Source: Heloderma charlesbogerti (Eukaryota > Chordata > Lepidosauria > Squamata > Helodermatidae). Taken from it: a stretch of 64,000 nucleotides of DNA. Of this stretch, positions 22,956-35,417 are shown one piece after another (position 1 is the stretch's first letter; each line of letters starts with the position of its first letter). The stretch spans positions 930,001 to 994,000 of the forward strand of contig JANEZZ010001951.1 in the NCBI GenBank assembly GCA_026122225.1. The letters run 5' to 3'. Made by a program: the position numbers and the translations under genes. The notes beneath the pieces were generated by a model that was not told where the DNA came from, did not search any database, and saw nothing but the letters and a program-made list of their open reading frames with translations.

Positions 22956-23083
22956 TGCTTTAAAACAAACGTAAGCCAAGATCCTTGGAAAAATGAATTC
23001 TGCTTCAGGGCTACACTCTGTGCAGTTAATGGGCAGTATCCTAGACTGCTGCTGTGCTTCTGTTCATTCTGTTGCACCAGTCC

Positions 23084-23277
23084 GATCCACCACTAGTGCA
23101 ATGGGGAGTTAGCGCTTCCTAAAGCAACCCAGACAATGCTAGTTTTTGGATCAGGACAGATCAGTGGAACTCCTTGCTGTGAGCTCCGCTGACCTGCCCC
23201 ATTCTGGAAATGAGCACTGTCTCTCATTTATAGTGGCTTTGAGAAATGTTAGCTCCCCATTGCATTTGTGGTGGGTC
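23084..23277. mobile_element. Inverted-repeat element, about 35-bp arms
   Basis: The left arm 23084-23118 (GATCCACCAC...) pairs with 23243-23277 with about 80% identity. The arm sequence recurs at 3453-3488. No reading frame with a domain is present. Confidence 0.5.
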
Positions 23278-25006
23278 CTACTGGCATGGAGGCACCATTG
23301 GGTTCTTCCCAGTGTGTCTGCAGAATGTGCCACCACCCGTTCGGAGGGATGCTATCACAAATACTTGTTAAAAAAAAATGGCAATGATGTGCACAGGTTA
23401 TATTTGTCCCTTGTTTGTTTCCAGCACCAAAAGTAAATAAATATAGACAGTTTTATTTTTTATGCAAAAGGTGGCTCTCTGGCAGTATGAGCAAGGATGT
23501 CCTTGTTATGGGAATGTACTGGGGCAAAAGATGGCTGAGTGACAGTGGGCATTTCTGTCTTCTTAACAATGACAGCTCAAATATTTCTGCCAAGAATTTC
23601 AGAACTCAGACATCATTTCTTTCCGTTGGCTCAGCACCTGGCGAAACCATTCTTGGTCCATCTCCAGCTCATGTGTTTTTGACTTCTTGTTGATTTATCT
23701 TCAGTTTGAGCCTAGGATTTTCTTTGCGATTCTATAATGACTCTCATTCAGCTCCTTTCCATGATATCATCACGTAATTGAAGCAGAATTTTAAAATTTT
23801 AGCAAGACCCCTCATCATAAGCAACCTGCCTGGAAAGGTCTTCCTGCAATCAAAACCATGTTTTAACTGGGTACTCCATGAAGGGCTTTAAAATACACAG
23901 TTTGTTTGGCTTGAGGGTGAGAAAGGTTTGCTCAGACATGCCAAGAAATGTATTCACTCCCCATTTAATATAAATATCTCATCTTCTAGAGCCTTCCTAC
24001 TTTAGGAACCAACCTTTCATGTTAGACAGAAAACATGCACCCATTTCTAGAGACAGGCCAGGGAGTTCTATAAAACAGGGAAATATATATTCATACATAA
24101 GCTATTTATAAGCAAGGATAGGGATTCTTGCATATATTCAAAGGGCAGCACCTAGACATGTCGGCAGCTTAGATGATAACTTTTCCAAGGTATAGGAGCT
24201 GTTGTGGTGCGTGTATGTGTCCCCCCCCCCCCACACACAGATTTTAATTTTTAAAAAGATTGGGTTTTTCAAGAAATGTCAGACTTTGCCAGAGGGTTTT
24301 AGAAGTCTTTGGCTGTTTGAACATGTGCATTTTCTTTTCAGGGAATTGCGGAAGGGGGGGGAGAGAAAACACCTGCACGGCCCTAATTAAAGAATTGCCT
24401 TTGTTGGTAGAGAATGACAGAGTTCAATGGGTTTAAGTTAGACCTCCTTCACACAAAGTCCTGACACTGCCTGACCTGCATTGTATGAGGAACCTGTTAG
24501 GCCTCTAACAGGAGTATTGGCTGAGAGGGGAGAAGAGATGAGCAGGAGTCTCCGTATATGACTGAAAATGTAACAATGTGTTTTGATCAGATAGATGATG
24601 ATGATGATGATGATGATAACAACAACAGCAGTTGTATTTCTTTGTGCAATACTTCTTAAGAAGTTAAAAAGTGGTGGTGGGGAACTTTGCTGCCTCATTT
24701 GGATAAGGTAACCCCGCCCCCCCAAAACACAAATCAGTGACATTTCTCATGCCCACTGAAAGATGCCGAAAATTGCTTCCCATTTCTGTGAAGGAGACTG
24801 GACACGTGAACATGGGGAGTGATTTCCAGCCCATCTTTGTATTTCTGAGATGCCCACAATACCTATGCTCTGTTTTAACTCCCAGGTCTTCAGCTCCCAC
24901 ATCTTGGTATGGACGTTTCTAGCATTAGCATCTATGCACCTCTCCAAACAACTGTTGCATGAGCAAGTTCGCTTACAACTCTTTGGCCTCTTTGAACATC
25001 TGTCAT
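23278..25006. other. Intergenic sequence, no gene recognised
   Basis: It includes a C/CA run near 24221-24239 and a (GAT)n microsatellite at about 24590-24617. No exon or confident repeat was recognised. Confidence 0.4.
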
Positions 25007-25018
25007 TTCTTTCTGTAT

Positions 25019-28000
25019 GTTGTTGTTGTTGTTCAATCGTTAAGTCGTGTCCGACTCTTCATGACCCCATGGACCATAGCACGCCAGGCCTTCCAGTCCT
25101 CTGCTCTCTCCCGGAGTGTGCTCAAGTTCATATTCATCACATCGGTGATGCTATCTAGCCATCTCATCCTCTGCTGTCCCCCTCTCCTTTTGCCTTCAAT
25201 CTTTCCCAGCATCAGGGTCTTTTCCAGGGAGTTTTCTCTTCGCATTAGGTGGCCAAAATATTTGAGCTTCAGCTTCAGTATCTGTCCTTCCAATGAGCAG
25301 TCAGGGTTGATTTCCTTTAGGATGGACTGATTTGACCTCCTTGCAGTCCAGGGGACTCGTAAGAGTCTTCTCCAGCACCACAGTTCGAAGGCATCAGTTC
25401 TTCAGCGCTCAGCCTTCCTTATAGTCCAGCTCTCACAGCCATACATTATTACTGGGAAAACCATAGCTTTGATTAGACGGACCTTTGTCGGCAAGGTGAT
25501 GTCTCTGCTTCTTACTATGCTGTCTAGGTTTGCCATAGCTTTCCTCCCAAGGAGCAAGCGTCTTTTAATTTCATGGCTACAGTCACTGTATGTGGTGATC
25601 TTGGAGCCCAAGAAAGTAAAATCTGTCACTGCTTCCATTTCTTCCCCTTCTATATGCCAGGAAGTGATGGGGACAGATGCCATGATCTTCGTTTTTTTAA
25701 TGTGGAGTTTCAAACCAGCTTTTGCACTCTCCTCTTTCACCCTCAACAAGAGGCTCTTGAGATCCTCTTCGCTTTCTGCCATTAGGGTGGTATCGTCTGT
25801 GTATCTGAGGTTGTTGATAATTCTCCCGGCAATCTTAATTCTGATTTGTGATTCATCCAAACCGGCGTTTCTCATGACGTAGTCTGCATAGAAATTAAAT
25901 AAGCAGGGCGACAGTATGCAGCCTTGTCATACTCCTTTCCCAATTTTGAACCAATCAGTTGTTCCATGTCTGGTTCTTACTGTTGCTTCTTGACCCTCGT
26001 ACAGGTCTCTCAGGAGACAGGTAAGATGGTCTGGTACTCCCATCACTTTAAGAATTTACCACAGTTTGTTGTGATCCACACAATCCAAGGCTTTAGCGTA
26101 GTCAATGAAGCAGAAATAGATGCTTTTCTGGAATTCTCTTGCTTTCTCCATGATGCAGCGAATGTTGGCGATTTGATCTCTAGTTCCTCTGCCTCTTTGA
26201 AACCCAGCTAGTTCTCGGTTCACATACTGCTGAAACCTAGCTTGTAGGATTTTGAGCATCACCTTGCTGGCATGTGAAATGAGCACAATTGTACGGTAGT
26301 TTGAACACTCTTTGGCATTGCCCTTCTTTGGAATTGGAATGTAAACTAACTGACCTTTTCCAGTCTTGTGGCCACTGTTGAGTGTTCCAAATTTGTTGGC
26401 ATATTGAGTGCAGCACTTTAACAGCAGCATCTTTTAGGATTTTAATTAGCTCAGCTGGAATACTGTCATCTCCGCTAGCTTTGTTGTTAGTAATTCTTCC
26501 TAAGGCCCACTTGACTTCACCCTCAAGGATGTCTGGCTCAAGTTCAGTGACCACACTATAATGGCTATCAGGGACATTAAGATCTTTCCTGTATAGTTCT
26601 TCTGTGTATTCTTTTCACCTTTTCTTAATCTCATCTGCTTCTGTTAGGTCCCTGCCTTCTTTGTCCTTTATCATGCCCATCTTTGCACAAAACGTTCCCT
26701 TGATATCTCTGATTTTCTTGAAGAGATCTCTAGTCTTTCCCATTCTGTTGTTTTCCTCGATTTCTTTGCATTGTTCATTTAAGAAGGCCTTCTTGTCTCT
26801 CCTTGCTATTCTCTGGAAATCTGCATTCAGTTGGGTATATCTTCCCCTTTCTCCCTTGCTTTTCGCTTCCCTTCTTTCCTCAGCTATTTGTAAAGCCTCC
26901 TCAGACAGCCACTTTGCTTTCTTGCATTTCTTTTTCTTTGGGATGGATTTAGTTGCTGTCTCCTGAACAATGTTACGGACCTCCATCCATAGTTCCTCAG
27001 GCACTCTGTCTATCAGGTCTAATCCCTTAAATCTATTCGTCACCTCCACTGTATATTCATAAGGGATATGATTTAGGTCATACCTGAATGGTTTAGTGGT
27101 TTTCCCTACTTTCTTCAATTTAAGCCAAAATTTTGGAACAAGAAGCTCATGACCTGAGCCACAGTCAGCTCCAGGTCTTGTTTTTACTGACTGTATAGAG
27201 CTTCTCCATCTTTGACTGCAAAGGACATAATCAATCTGATTTTGATATTGACCATCTGGTGATGTCCACGTGTAGCCTCTTGTGCTGTTGGAAAAGAGTG
27301 TTTGCTATGATCAATGTGTTCTCTTGGCAAAACTCTATTAGCCTTTGTCCTGCTTCATTTTGTACAACAAGGCCATGCTTGCCTGTTATCCCGGTAATTT
27401 CTTGACTTCCTACTTTAGCATTCCAATCCCCTATGATGAAAAGGACATCTTTTTTTGGTGTTAGTTCTAGAAGGTGTTGTAGGTCTTCAACCTCAGCTTC
27501 TTCGTCCTCAGTGGTTGGGGCATAGACTTGAATTACTGTGATGTTGAATGGTTTGCCTTGGATTCGTACTGAGAGCATTCTATCATTTTTGAGATTTTAC
27601 CCCAGTACTGCTTTTCCCACCCTTTTATTGACTACAAATGCTACTCCATTTCTTCTAAGGGATTCTTGCCCACAGTAGTAGATATGATGGTCACCTGAAT
27701 TAAATTCGCCCATGCTTGTCCATTTTAGTTTGCTGATTCCCAAGATGTCAATGTTCAATCTTGCCATCTCATGTTTGACCACCTCCAGCTTGACCTTACA
27801 TTCCAGTTTCCTAAACAATATTGTTCTTTACAGCATTGGATTTTCTTTTCACCACCAGACACATCCACAGCTGAGTGTCCTTTCGGCTTTGGCCCAGCCG
27901 CTTCACTCTTTCTGGTGCTACTTGGAAATTCCCTCTGCTATTCCCCAGTAGTATATTGGACACCTTCCGACCTGAGGGGCTCATCTTCCGGTGTCATCTC

Positions 28001-28203
28001 TTTTAGCCTTGTGATACGTTCCATGGGGTTTTCTTGGCAAGAATATCGATGTGGGTTGCCATTTCCTTCTCAAGTGGTCCACATTTTGTCAGAACTCTCC
28101 GCCATGACCTGTCCATCTTGGGTGGCCCTGCACGGCATAGCTTATGGCTTCACTGAGTTATGCAAGCCCCTTCACCACAACAAGGCAGTGATCCATGAAG
28201 GGG
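25019..28203 (-). mobile_element. Essentially full-length BovB/RTE LINE with 12-bp target duplication
   Basis: The element spans about 3.19 kb, close to the known BovB length. A perfect 12-bp duplication TTCTTTCTGTAT flanks it (25007-25018 and 28204-28215). Reading on the minus strand: 5' region (28203-27830), endonuclease N-part (27818-27597, 'DILGISKLKW'), endonuclease C-part (27578-27231, with VYAPT and GDWNAKVG), linker (27118-26615), RT (26554-25402, with the YTDD catalytic box at about 25792-25803) and the C-terminal part (25293-25033, 'HLMRRENSLEKTLMLGK'). It ends in a GTT/CAA-rich tail. ORF2 is split into at least seven frames, so this copy is dead. Confidence 0.92.
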
Positions 28204-28319
28204 TTCTTTCTGTATACTCACTGCTAAATGTGCTTTGTACCCACCTGTATGACCTGGAAGATTTACACCAGCGTTCCTCAACCTGGTACCCTCCAGGCCA
28301 AGATTAAGCCAAGGCCAAC

Positions 28320-28556
28320 ACTATATATTCAGGGATATATAAAGGATTTAGCTGAACCAGGACTGAGCTCCTGGACCCAGCATTACTGTTGAATGTCCAG
28401 GTATCTATTATTTGTGGCTAGAACTACCTTTTACCAGTTTGGTCTGGCATGCCAGGTACACCCCTTTCTGGAGACAAATGATCTGGTCACAATCATGCTC
28501 TCTTGACTTGACTACTGTAATGCATTCTGTGGGGGGCTATCTTTGAAGACTTTAAA
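28320..28556 (+). mobile_element. L2-type LINE fragment
   Basis: 'ttgactactgtaatgcattctgtggggggctatctttgaagact' matches the conserved DYCNALYxGLPLK segment of L2 ORF2 seen intact at 4358-5593. Neither end of the element is present. Confidence 0.55.
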
Positions 28557-29074
28557 AAAAAAATCCCTCTTGGTCTTTAAGATTATTTGCTTTTCCTAAA
28601 TCAAAAGACCAGAACTCTAACCCAGCGTCAGTAACTTTCCTGTTTATTTAAATGCCCAAGGCAACATACAGCAAATGAAAATAAAACTCCCACAAAACAC
28701 CCACCAATATTTTAAAAACCTTAAAAATATCATAAAACTATTAAAATGAAAGCAGTGCCAAGTAAAGGGTCTAATTCAGATGAGGGGATGATTGTCTTTA
28801 GCTGAAGACAATCACAAACTAAATCACAAACAGCATCATAAATCCCCAATAATGGAATGGCAAAAAAAACCAAAATAGTATTAAATCTTGCCAAACAAAG
28901 CCCATGCCCCTTAACTTATGTTTGAAGTGGGAGTTATCAATGAAGCATAAAACATTGATGCAATCTGAAAACATAAGATATTCTTGATTTATGAGCACTT
29001 TGTCCTTTGGTTTTGATAAATTCGTCTTTTTAACTTTGGGGTGTGAAGTAATTAACATACCATCAGAAACAAAG

Positions 29075-29116
<42 letters not shown>

Positions 29117-29485
29117 TGTTCTCATTGCTGTTGCTGCTTAATCATTTTTTAAAATACAAATGCTTGTATTAGAGGAAAGGCCCAACAAGGAATGATGTTT
29201 CTCCCATCCACTGGTGCGTAAAACTGCCCCTTAGCTACCAATCCATGAGCTAGCACCAGCTGTCAATGCTATCTCTGTAGGAATTTGTCATTTGACATCC
29301 ATAGTGATTCCAGTTGTGCAGTAAAAAATGACTCTTTCCTAGCTCCAGGCCATGCAAACAGAGCTGTCAAGCAAAATCCTAGGTTTTCCCAGCTTGAAGG
29401 GAAACTGGTGGAAGGCTCCCCAATTGTAGGATCTAAGGATTGCTATCAAAGGGCTGTAAGCAGTGGTGATACCATCACTTCTAAA

Positions 29486-29523
<38 letters not shown>

Positions 29524-29589
29524 CTTTGGAATAGACAAATCTACGATAGCCATAGCTTGTAATTCTATTCTGTCATAATGACATTATCA
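28557..29589. other. Intergenic sequence with microsatellites
   Basis: A (CT)n tract at 29075-29112 and a compound (GT)n(GA)n tract at 29485-29522 are the only clear features. The AT-rich part near 28615-28800 resembles decayed repeat sequence but was not classified. Confidence 0.5.
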
Positions 29590-29830
29590 CCACAGCCCAG
29601 AATCCTCCCAGCCTTGGAAACCAGGGACAGAATGCAACATGGCACTTATGCCCCTGCCAATTCTTTTGTGTCCCACCAATTCCATTCCACAAGAGGCCAT
29701 GGAGTTTGCATAAGGGAATCCCACTGACCTTCCCCCATCCAGAAAAGAGCATTTTCACTCATTTCTGGGCTTGGAAATGATAAATTGTCATCCTGCAAGC
29801 GGCAGGGGTCATATGACAAAATCACAATGC
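29590..29830. repeat. Dispersed repeat related to 3340-3700
   Basis: It shares 'ttatgcccctgccaatt', 'agaaaagagcattttcac' and 'tcctgcaagcggcagggg' with 3340-3700. It is non-coding and the boundaries are vague. Confidence 0.4.
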
Positions 29831-29937
29831 TCGCCATGTGGAGTTTACATTAATGTTTATATGTATTTGCTGTGTTAAATAAAACCCAGGTAAGTTAAGG
29901 TTAATTGTTTGGTACTGAGTGAGTGAAAGGTGGGAAG

Positions 29938-29990
<53 letters not shown>

Positions 29991-31516
29991 GGAGATGGAG
30001 TTTATAAAAGGCAGGAGCAGACAGATAGTTCATTAGAGATTAAGTTTGGAGATAGATATAGGGCCTTAGGGTTTAATTAAGCTACATCTAGATAGTGTTG
30101 TGAGAATAGGAGTTAGAAGAGGTAGAGTAGGCAGAGTAAGACCAAGAACAGAGTGACTGGTTATACGATATAACATCTCTTGTATTAAATAAACTTCAAT
30201 GTGTTTGTTTTAAAATTATAAAATCCCATGTCTTGTTTATCTTTCTGTGCTACCAATAGTGTTCATATTTCCTGAGTACTTCTCCTGGTTGGGTAAAGGG
30301 AACCAATTAGGCATATTGGGTGTCTCTTTTACCTGATGAATTTAAAGTGCTCTGTTGTACACACACATGAACACAAACACACAGGTGATAAAATATATCT
30401 TGATAAACTAAATGGACAATTTGCTGCCCCTTAATGTTGACCCAGATGAGCTGTCTGAGGTACCATCTCATCCTGCTGGTAGGATTGACCCTATTTCTAA
30501 TGCAGGGCTCTCTGTGGAAACCAATCATTTGCCAAATATTTCATGTAGTGAAATATCTTGCTCTCTCAAGTGAACCTGAGTTTACACTTTTAACAGCAAG
30601 AATCTCTCTTCCTTTGCAAGTTCCTTCCATAGAAATAAATAGAACCCAGAGAGGCCACACAAATCTTTGCTGTGGCAGAAGAATTTTAGATGCCTCACAG
30701 ATGAGTGTTTATAGAACCTGTCAGAGGTTTAAACCCACAAAGATGAAGAAAAGTTTTCTTTAGCTGTGTGAAACCAACCTTTCGTCTAGCGTCAAAACCA
30801 GCCAGAGAGGAACTCTTGGCAGGTTGTTTATCTTAGCCGACAGTTTCCCCATTCAATTGTTCATGACTTTGTTCCCACTTGTTCCTAGCCATAAATTCTT
30901 CACTATGCCTCCCTCTTCTGCACTTTTCATTGCTATGCCTCAGATGGAGTGTCTAAGCCAGCAGCTCACCACTTACACACCCAATGGGAGAAAGCAAGAA
31001 ACCAAGCTGGCCATGCCAAAAAACATTTAAAAACTGACATTTGCCTGACTGTAAAAGAAGGGAGGGGGAGGCCTTGTTCTCATGTTGTAAAACATTCAGA
31101 GTGTTGAATGGTGTTTTGACACTGTATTGCAGGCCCTGTTGTGGTTTAAAAACAACTAGGAGCCATTTTCTTTTGAATATTAGTATCCCTTAATTAATGC
31201 AATGGTAGCTTGCCAGACTGATAGCAGTGGGGAGTGAAATGATCCATTCCTGCAAAGGAGCAGGAATGCTTAGGAAGTAAAACAAGAAACTGTGAAACAA
31301 GAATTAATTAAAAGCATGGACTTTTAAATCAGATTATTTTTTTTAGTCTGTGAAATGTTACTTGGCGTTGATGGATGACGTTGATGTAACTTATCTATAT
31401 CTTTGTTCAGGAAATGTATTTAATTTTTTTTTTCAAATACTGTATCAGCTGGAATTAATTCATGAAAAGAAATTGTCATCCCTTCTATTCCCCACCCCTT
31501 CAGACACCTGTACTGA
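29831..31516. other. Intergenic sequence, no gene recognised
   Basis: A compound (GT)n(GA)n(CAGA)n tract lies at about 29938-29990. The plus frame at 30434-30763 has no recognised domain. Confidence 0.4.
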
Positions 31517-31524
31517 CTTTTTGC

Positions 31525-32067
31525 TAGGGAAGGGTGAACCCCCCCCCCCCACATCTGGTATGGGGGGTTCCATCTTGGGGAAATCCGGGCTGCTTGGAAC
31601 TTACTGGATTTTGATGGAGCCCTGGTGTGTCCTCCAGATTTCATGGAGTATCTTTCCGACTTTAAACCAGGCAAGCTACACCAATGGAGGCTGCCATTAG
31701 CCTTTTGTGGGAAAATTGTGGCCATAATCTGTGTATTTTATGCCATTTGCAGCTGTAAAGCATTTATGTCTACATAAATTGTGGCATAAAGCACTTACTT
31801 CTACCTAAATTGTGGCTGAAAAGTGCTTATGGACGCAATTTATGGCCACAAATAGTGTAAAATATGCAAATTATGCTGTAATTTTCCCCTGATAGGCTAA
31901 TGCCAGCTGCCATTAACGTATCTTGCCCTGTTTAAAGCCAGAAAGATGCTCCGTGACATCTGGAGGACATGCAAGTAAGGGGGGCTGGTCCACTGTGGAC
32001 TCTGCAGGTTGGATTCTTGGGAATCTGGCCTCATTGGAGTCTGCAGCAGATTTCTCCAGCATCCCTA
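31525..32067. mobile_element. hAT-like fold-back element with long inverted arms
   Basis: The left terminus TAGGGAAGG and right terminus CATCCCTA (inverted TAGGGATG) are flanked by CTTTTTGC (31517-31524) and CTCCTTGC (32068-32075), 6 of 8 alike. The arms 31626-31679 and 31918-31972 pair at about 80%. Between them is an AT-rich hairpin region with several 'taaattgtgg' and 'ttatggcc' motifs. A C run interrupts the left arm near 31541-31550. No reading frame encodes a transposase. Confidence 0.65.
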
Positions 32068-32159
32068 CTCCTTGCCTTGTGAGCAGGAAAGAAACATTCT
32101 TAAAGCCACAGTGGGATGTAGCGTTTCCCACATGGAGTTGGAAGGTTTGGGCTGAAATT

Positions 32160-32695
32160 CCTACTCTGCCACAAGGCTTACAGTCACAATCTCTCAGCCT
32201 AATCTACCTCACAGGGTTGTTGTGAGGATAAAATGGGGTACCTCCCATGCATGCCACTCAAAGTTCCTTGAAGAAAGAGAAGGACATCACTGCAAATTAT
32301 CTCTAAGGGAGGCTCGGAAGGTGGCAACAAAGGAGAGGGCCTTCTTGGTGGTGGCTCCCCAATTATGGAATGATCTCCCTGATGAGGCCTGCCTGATGCC
32401 AACATTGTTAGCTTTTCAGCACCAGCTTAAGACCCTTTTCTTTTCTCAGGCATTTAGCAGCATATAATAAGTTTTAATCAGGTCCTGGATTTCTTTTATA
32501 GTTGATTGCTTAAAGTTGTTTTTAGGTATATGTTGTCTGTGTATTGTCTGTGTGTTTTTATGTAAAGGGTTTTAAAACTTTGTATACTGGATTTTTAATG
32601 GTTTTTAATCTTTGTATACTACCCAGGGAGCTTCAGCTATGGGATGGTATAGAAGTAATAATAATAATGATAATAATGATAATGATAATACACAG
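32160..32695 (+). mobile_element. SINE tail followed by L2-type LINE 3' end
   Basis: 32160-32285 carries the SINE phrases 'ctcagcctaatctacctcacagggttgttgtgagg'. From about 32290 an L2 C-terminal frame follows ('ERAFLVVAPQLWNDLPDE'), then 'cccagggagcttcagctatgggatgg' and an (ATA)-rich tail. The frame at 32222-32467 is part of that L2. Confidence 0.65.
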
Positions 32696-33203
32696 CTAGG
32701 TACATCATTTAGACCAGGTTCCTAAACCATCTGGTGGCTTAGGGAGCTCCCTCCAGCAGACAAGGCAGCTGTTACCATGTACACATCATTTGCTGGATTG
32801 GGAATCGTGTCACTTAGATGTGCAGCCAAGTGTGCATGTGAACAATGCTTTTCTGCACTGCATTGCTTTCCATGGATGCACATTCAGATGCTCAAACATA
32901 CTGAACCTGGTCACCTATGCAGGTGTTCCTCCTTGTCTTATGCCAGAAAGAAAAGAAACAAGGCAAATGTAATCTTAAAATATGGCTTTATAATCTCTCC
33001 CTGTCCTTCATTCTTGACCTATTTAGATTGTTGTTGTTGTTGTTGAGAAAGCTTTCCAGTGGCTTTAGTAAGTAAATCAGCTATTTTAAAAAAGAAGAAT
33101 CATGTTCCCTGTGATTACTTTACTATTGGCCCCAGATCTTGAAAATCAGCCATGGAATGGTTTTAAAACACCTGTGATAAGGCTGGGGCGGGGGGGGGGG
33201 GGG

Positions 33204-33234
<31 letters not shown>

Positions 33235-33529
33235 CCTTTGGAAACATTCCAAACTCAAATTGTTTCCTGCCAAGCTTAAAAGGAATACTTCATTTTCAAC
33301 AGGGTTGGGTTTTTTTGTTTTTGTTTTTAACTTTTTGGTCTGAATAAATCTCATTGTTGCATTGTTCAGCTGTATCCTTAGTGATTTCTTTTTCTTTTTC
33401 AACAACAACAACACAACTGTGGAAGAACTTACAAGCAAGTTGCAAAGAGCGACTGGCATGTCAAATTGAATTTATACAATCAGAAAAATAATGAGCAATC
33501 CTATAGTGATTTCAAATAAACACACCTCC
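32696..33529. other. Intergenic sequence with a G-run/(GA)n tract
   Basis: A G run at 33190-33204 continues into (GA)n to 33232. No exon or confident repeat was recognised. Confidence 0.45.
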
Positions 33530-33941
33530 TAGACATTGGAGAAATCCACAAGAGAACCAAATGGGTTTTGATTTTTATAAATCCGACCTGCAGATTTCTC
33601 AGTGGACCAGCTTTCCCTCGTCAGGTGGATTCCATGGACTTGAGGACTGTTGTTTTTGCTTTTTGGAATTTTAGGCAAATTTTAGAAAATTTTTAGAAAA
33701 TCATAGAAAAATATGCACCCCACCATACTGCACATTTCCCCCCTAGACTGAAGCATGAAAATGCACTTTTGGGGGGATTTTGCACATTTTGGAGGAATTT
33801 ATGAATTTTTGCATGTGCAGATTTGCACAAATTCAGAAACAAAAAGAATCTGATTCTGTTGATGGGCAGACGATAGAGCAAAAGGCTCCTGACAATCTGT
33901 GAAACAGATGGAACAGATTTTACACAATCCATACATCCCTA
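33530..33941. mobile_element. hAT-like MITE, ACATCCCTA terminus
   Basis: The right end ATACATCCCTA matches that of 42610-42985. The interior 'catagaaaaatatgcac', 'taaagcatgaaaatg'-like and 'ttgcacaaatt' motifs are shared with that copy. The left end is not clear. Confidence 0.55.
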
Positions 33942-34051
33942 GTTTCAGTGGGGTTGGATTATCCATATAGGTTTGAGATGATAACCAAAAGAGCAGGTGG
34001 CTGCTGGGTGGCATATGGACCTTCATTGGAGTTGGGGTTGCTTCATGGATT

Positions 34052-34505
34052 CATAGAATCATAGAATAGTAGGATTGCAAGGGGCCTATAGGACCATCGA
34101 GTCCAACCCCCTGCTCAATGCAGGGATCCAAGTCAGAGCATCCCTGACAGATGGCTGTCCAGCCTCGTCTTGAACACCTCCAGGGTAGGAGAGCCCACCA
34201 CCTCCCTAGGTAATTGGTTCCATTGTCGTATTGCTCTAACAGTCAGGGAGTTTTTCCTGATGTTCAGCCGGAATCTGGCTTCCTGTCACTTGAGCCCATT
34301 ATTCCGTGTCCTGCACTCTGGGATGATCGAGAAGAGATCCTGGCCTTCCTCTCTGTGACAACCTTCCAAGCATTTGAAGAGTGCTATCCTATCTCCCCTC
34401 AGTTTCTCTTCTCAAGGCTAAACATACCCAGTTCTTTCAGCCTCTCTTCATACGGCTTTGTTTCCAGTCCCCTGATATCTCCGTTGCCCTCCTCTGAACA
34501 AATAC
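34052..34505 (-). mobile_element. CR1-type LINE 3' end
   Basis: The start 'catagaatcatagaatag' is the inverted (ATTCTATG) CR1 terminus. It continues 'gcaaggggcctataggaccatcgagtccaacccc', the common antisense CR1 3' region, and is truncated near 34505. Frames here are antisense artefacts. Confidence 0.8.
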
Positions 34506-34984
34506 AAACAGGCCACATGGTGCTGGGGTAAAGTTTGACAAGCAGCCCTAATTCAGCTTAAGTCCTGGACGTAGGCTAAAGAAGAGAGAGGAAGAGGGGG
34601 AACAAAGACGGCAGAGGCAGGGGGCAGGTCTGGCAAGCAAAATGCAACAGCAACGCCTCACATTACAAGAGCCTACGGAGAAGTCACTTCCAAGTAGTTC
34701 AGCATACATGATGGTCAGTCATCACGGCGGGACTTTGGAGGGCTCCCAAATGCAGCAAGTCTGCCTTCTCCTATTTTGAAGTAGTACACATTGCTGTCTA
34801 AAGAGGGGGGAGCACATTATGTCCCAAGTCTAAAACTGCCTACCTGCACCATAGAATCATCTGTGGTCCAAGGCAGATGGTCCAACATAAATGCAAATTG
34901 TTGCATTTAGCTGTGCTAAAAAAAAGCCAGAACTCAACGTTCAGCACAGGAATACATAGAAATATTATCCATGATATCCTACGG
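34506..34984. other. Intergenic sequence, no gene recognised
   Basis: Nothing recognised. Confidence 0.4.
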
Positions 34985-35417
34985 CACCCGGGGTGGAGAA
35001 CCTCTGTCAGCCTGAGGGCCAAATTCTACTTTGGAGAAGCCCCTGAGGGCCACATTCCAGTGGTGGGCAGAACCAAAGGTGGTGGGGCAAAATAGGCAGG
35101 ACAAAGGGGAATGGGATGGGGCCAAAACTACAAAAAGTACTGGCAAATGTACTTGTAGGCCCCTTCCAACCCTACTATTCTATGAAATTATAGTTTGAAG
35201 CCCTTGCTGCTGGTAAATAAGCCTTAGGAGAAGCATTTCAGCCTTTTAGAATGGGGGGGAAACTGCACAAAATCTGGGAAACCACTAAACAATTGGTGGT
35301 TGGGGGGAAGGGGATGGGGCCAGGGAAAGAGGGTGGAGTCATCTGGGGAACCCCAGAGGGCTGAAATAGCACCCCTGGAGGACTGGGTTTGGCACCCAGG
35401 CCTGAGGTTCCTCACGC
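34985..35417 (+). mobile_element. DNA element with GTGAGGAACCTC-type termini
   Basis: The left side 'gggtggagaacctc' and right side 'tgaggttcctcac' form inverted termini. The interior ('gccttaggagaagcatttcagccttttag') recurs at 48885-49092 and in reverse at 47530-47882, where both halves are also present. A short CR1 terminus sits inside at about 35143-35190 ('ccccttccaaccctactattctatga'). Confidence 0.6.

Noticed and set aside
25469..25882. 137-codon plus-strand frame and other plus frames across 25-28 kb
   Set aside because: They are antisense shadows of the minus-strand BovB.
33190..33232. G-run followed by (GA)n as a regulatory quadruplex
   Set aside because: It is a simple microsatellite far from any gene; no separate G tracts with loops.
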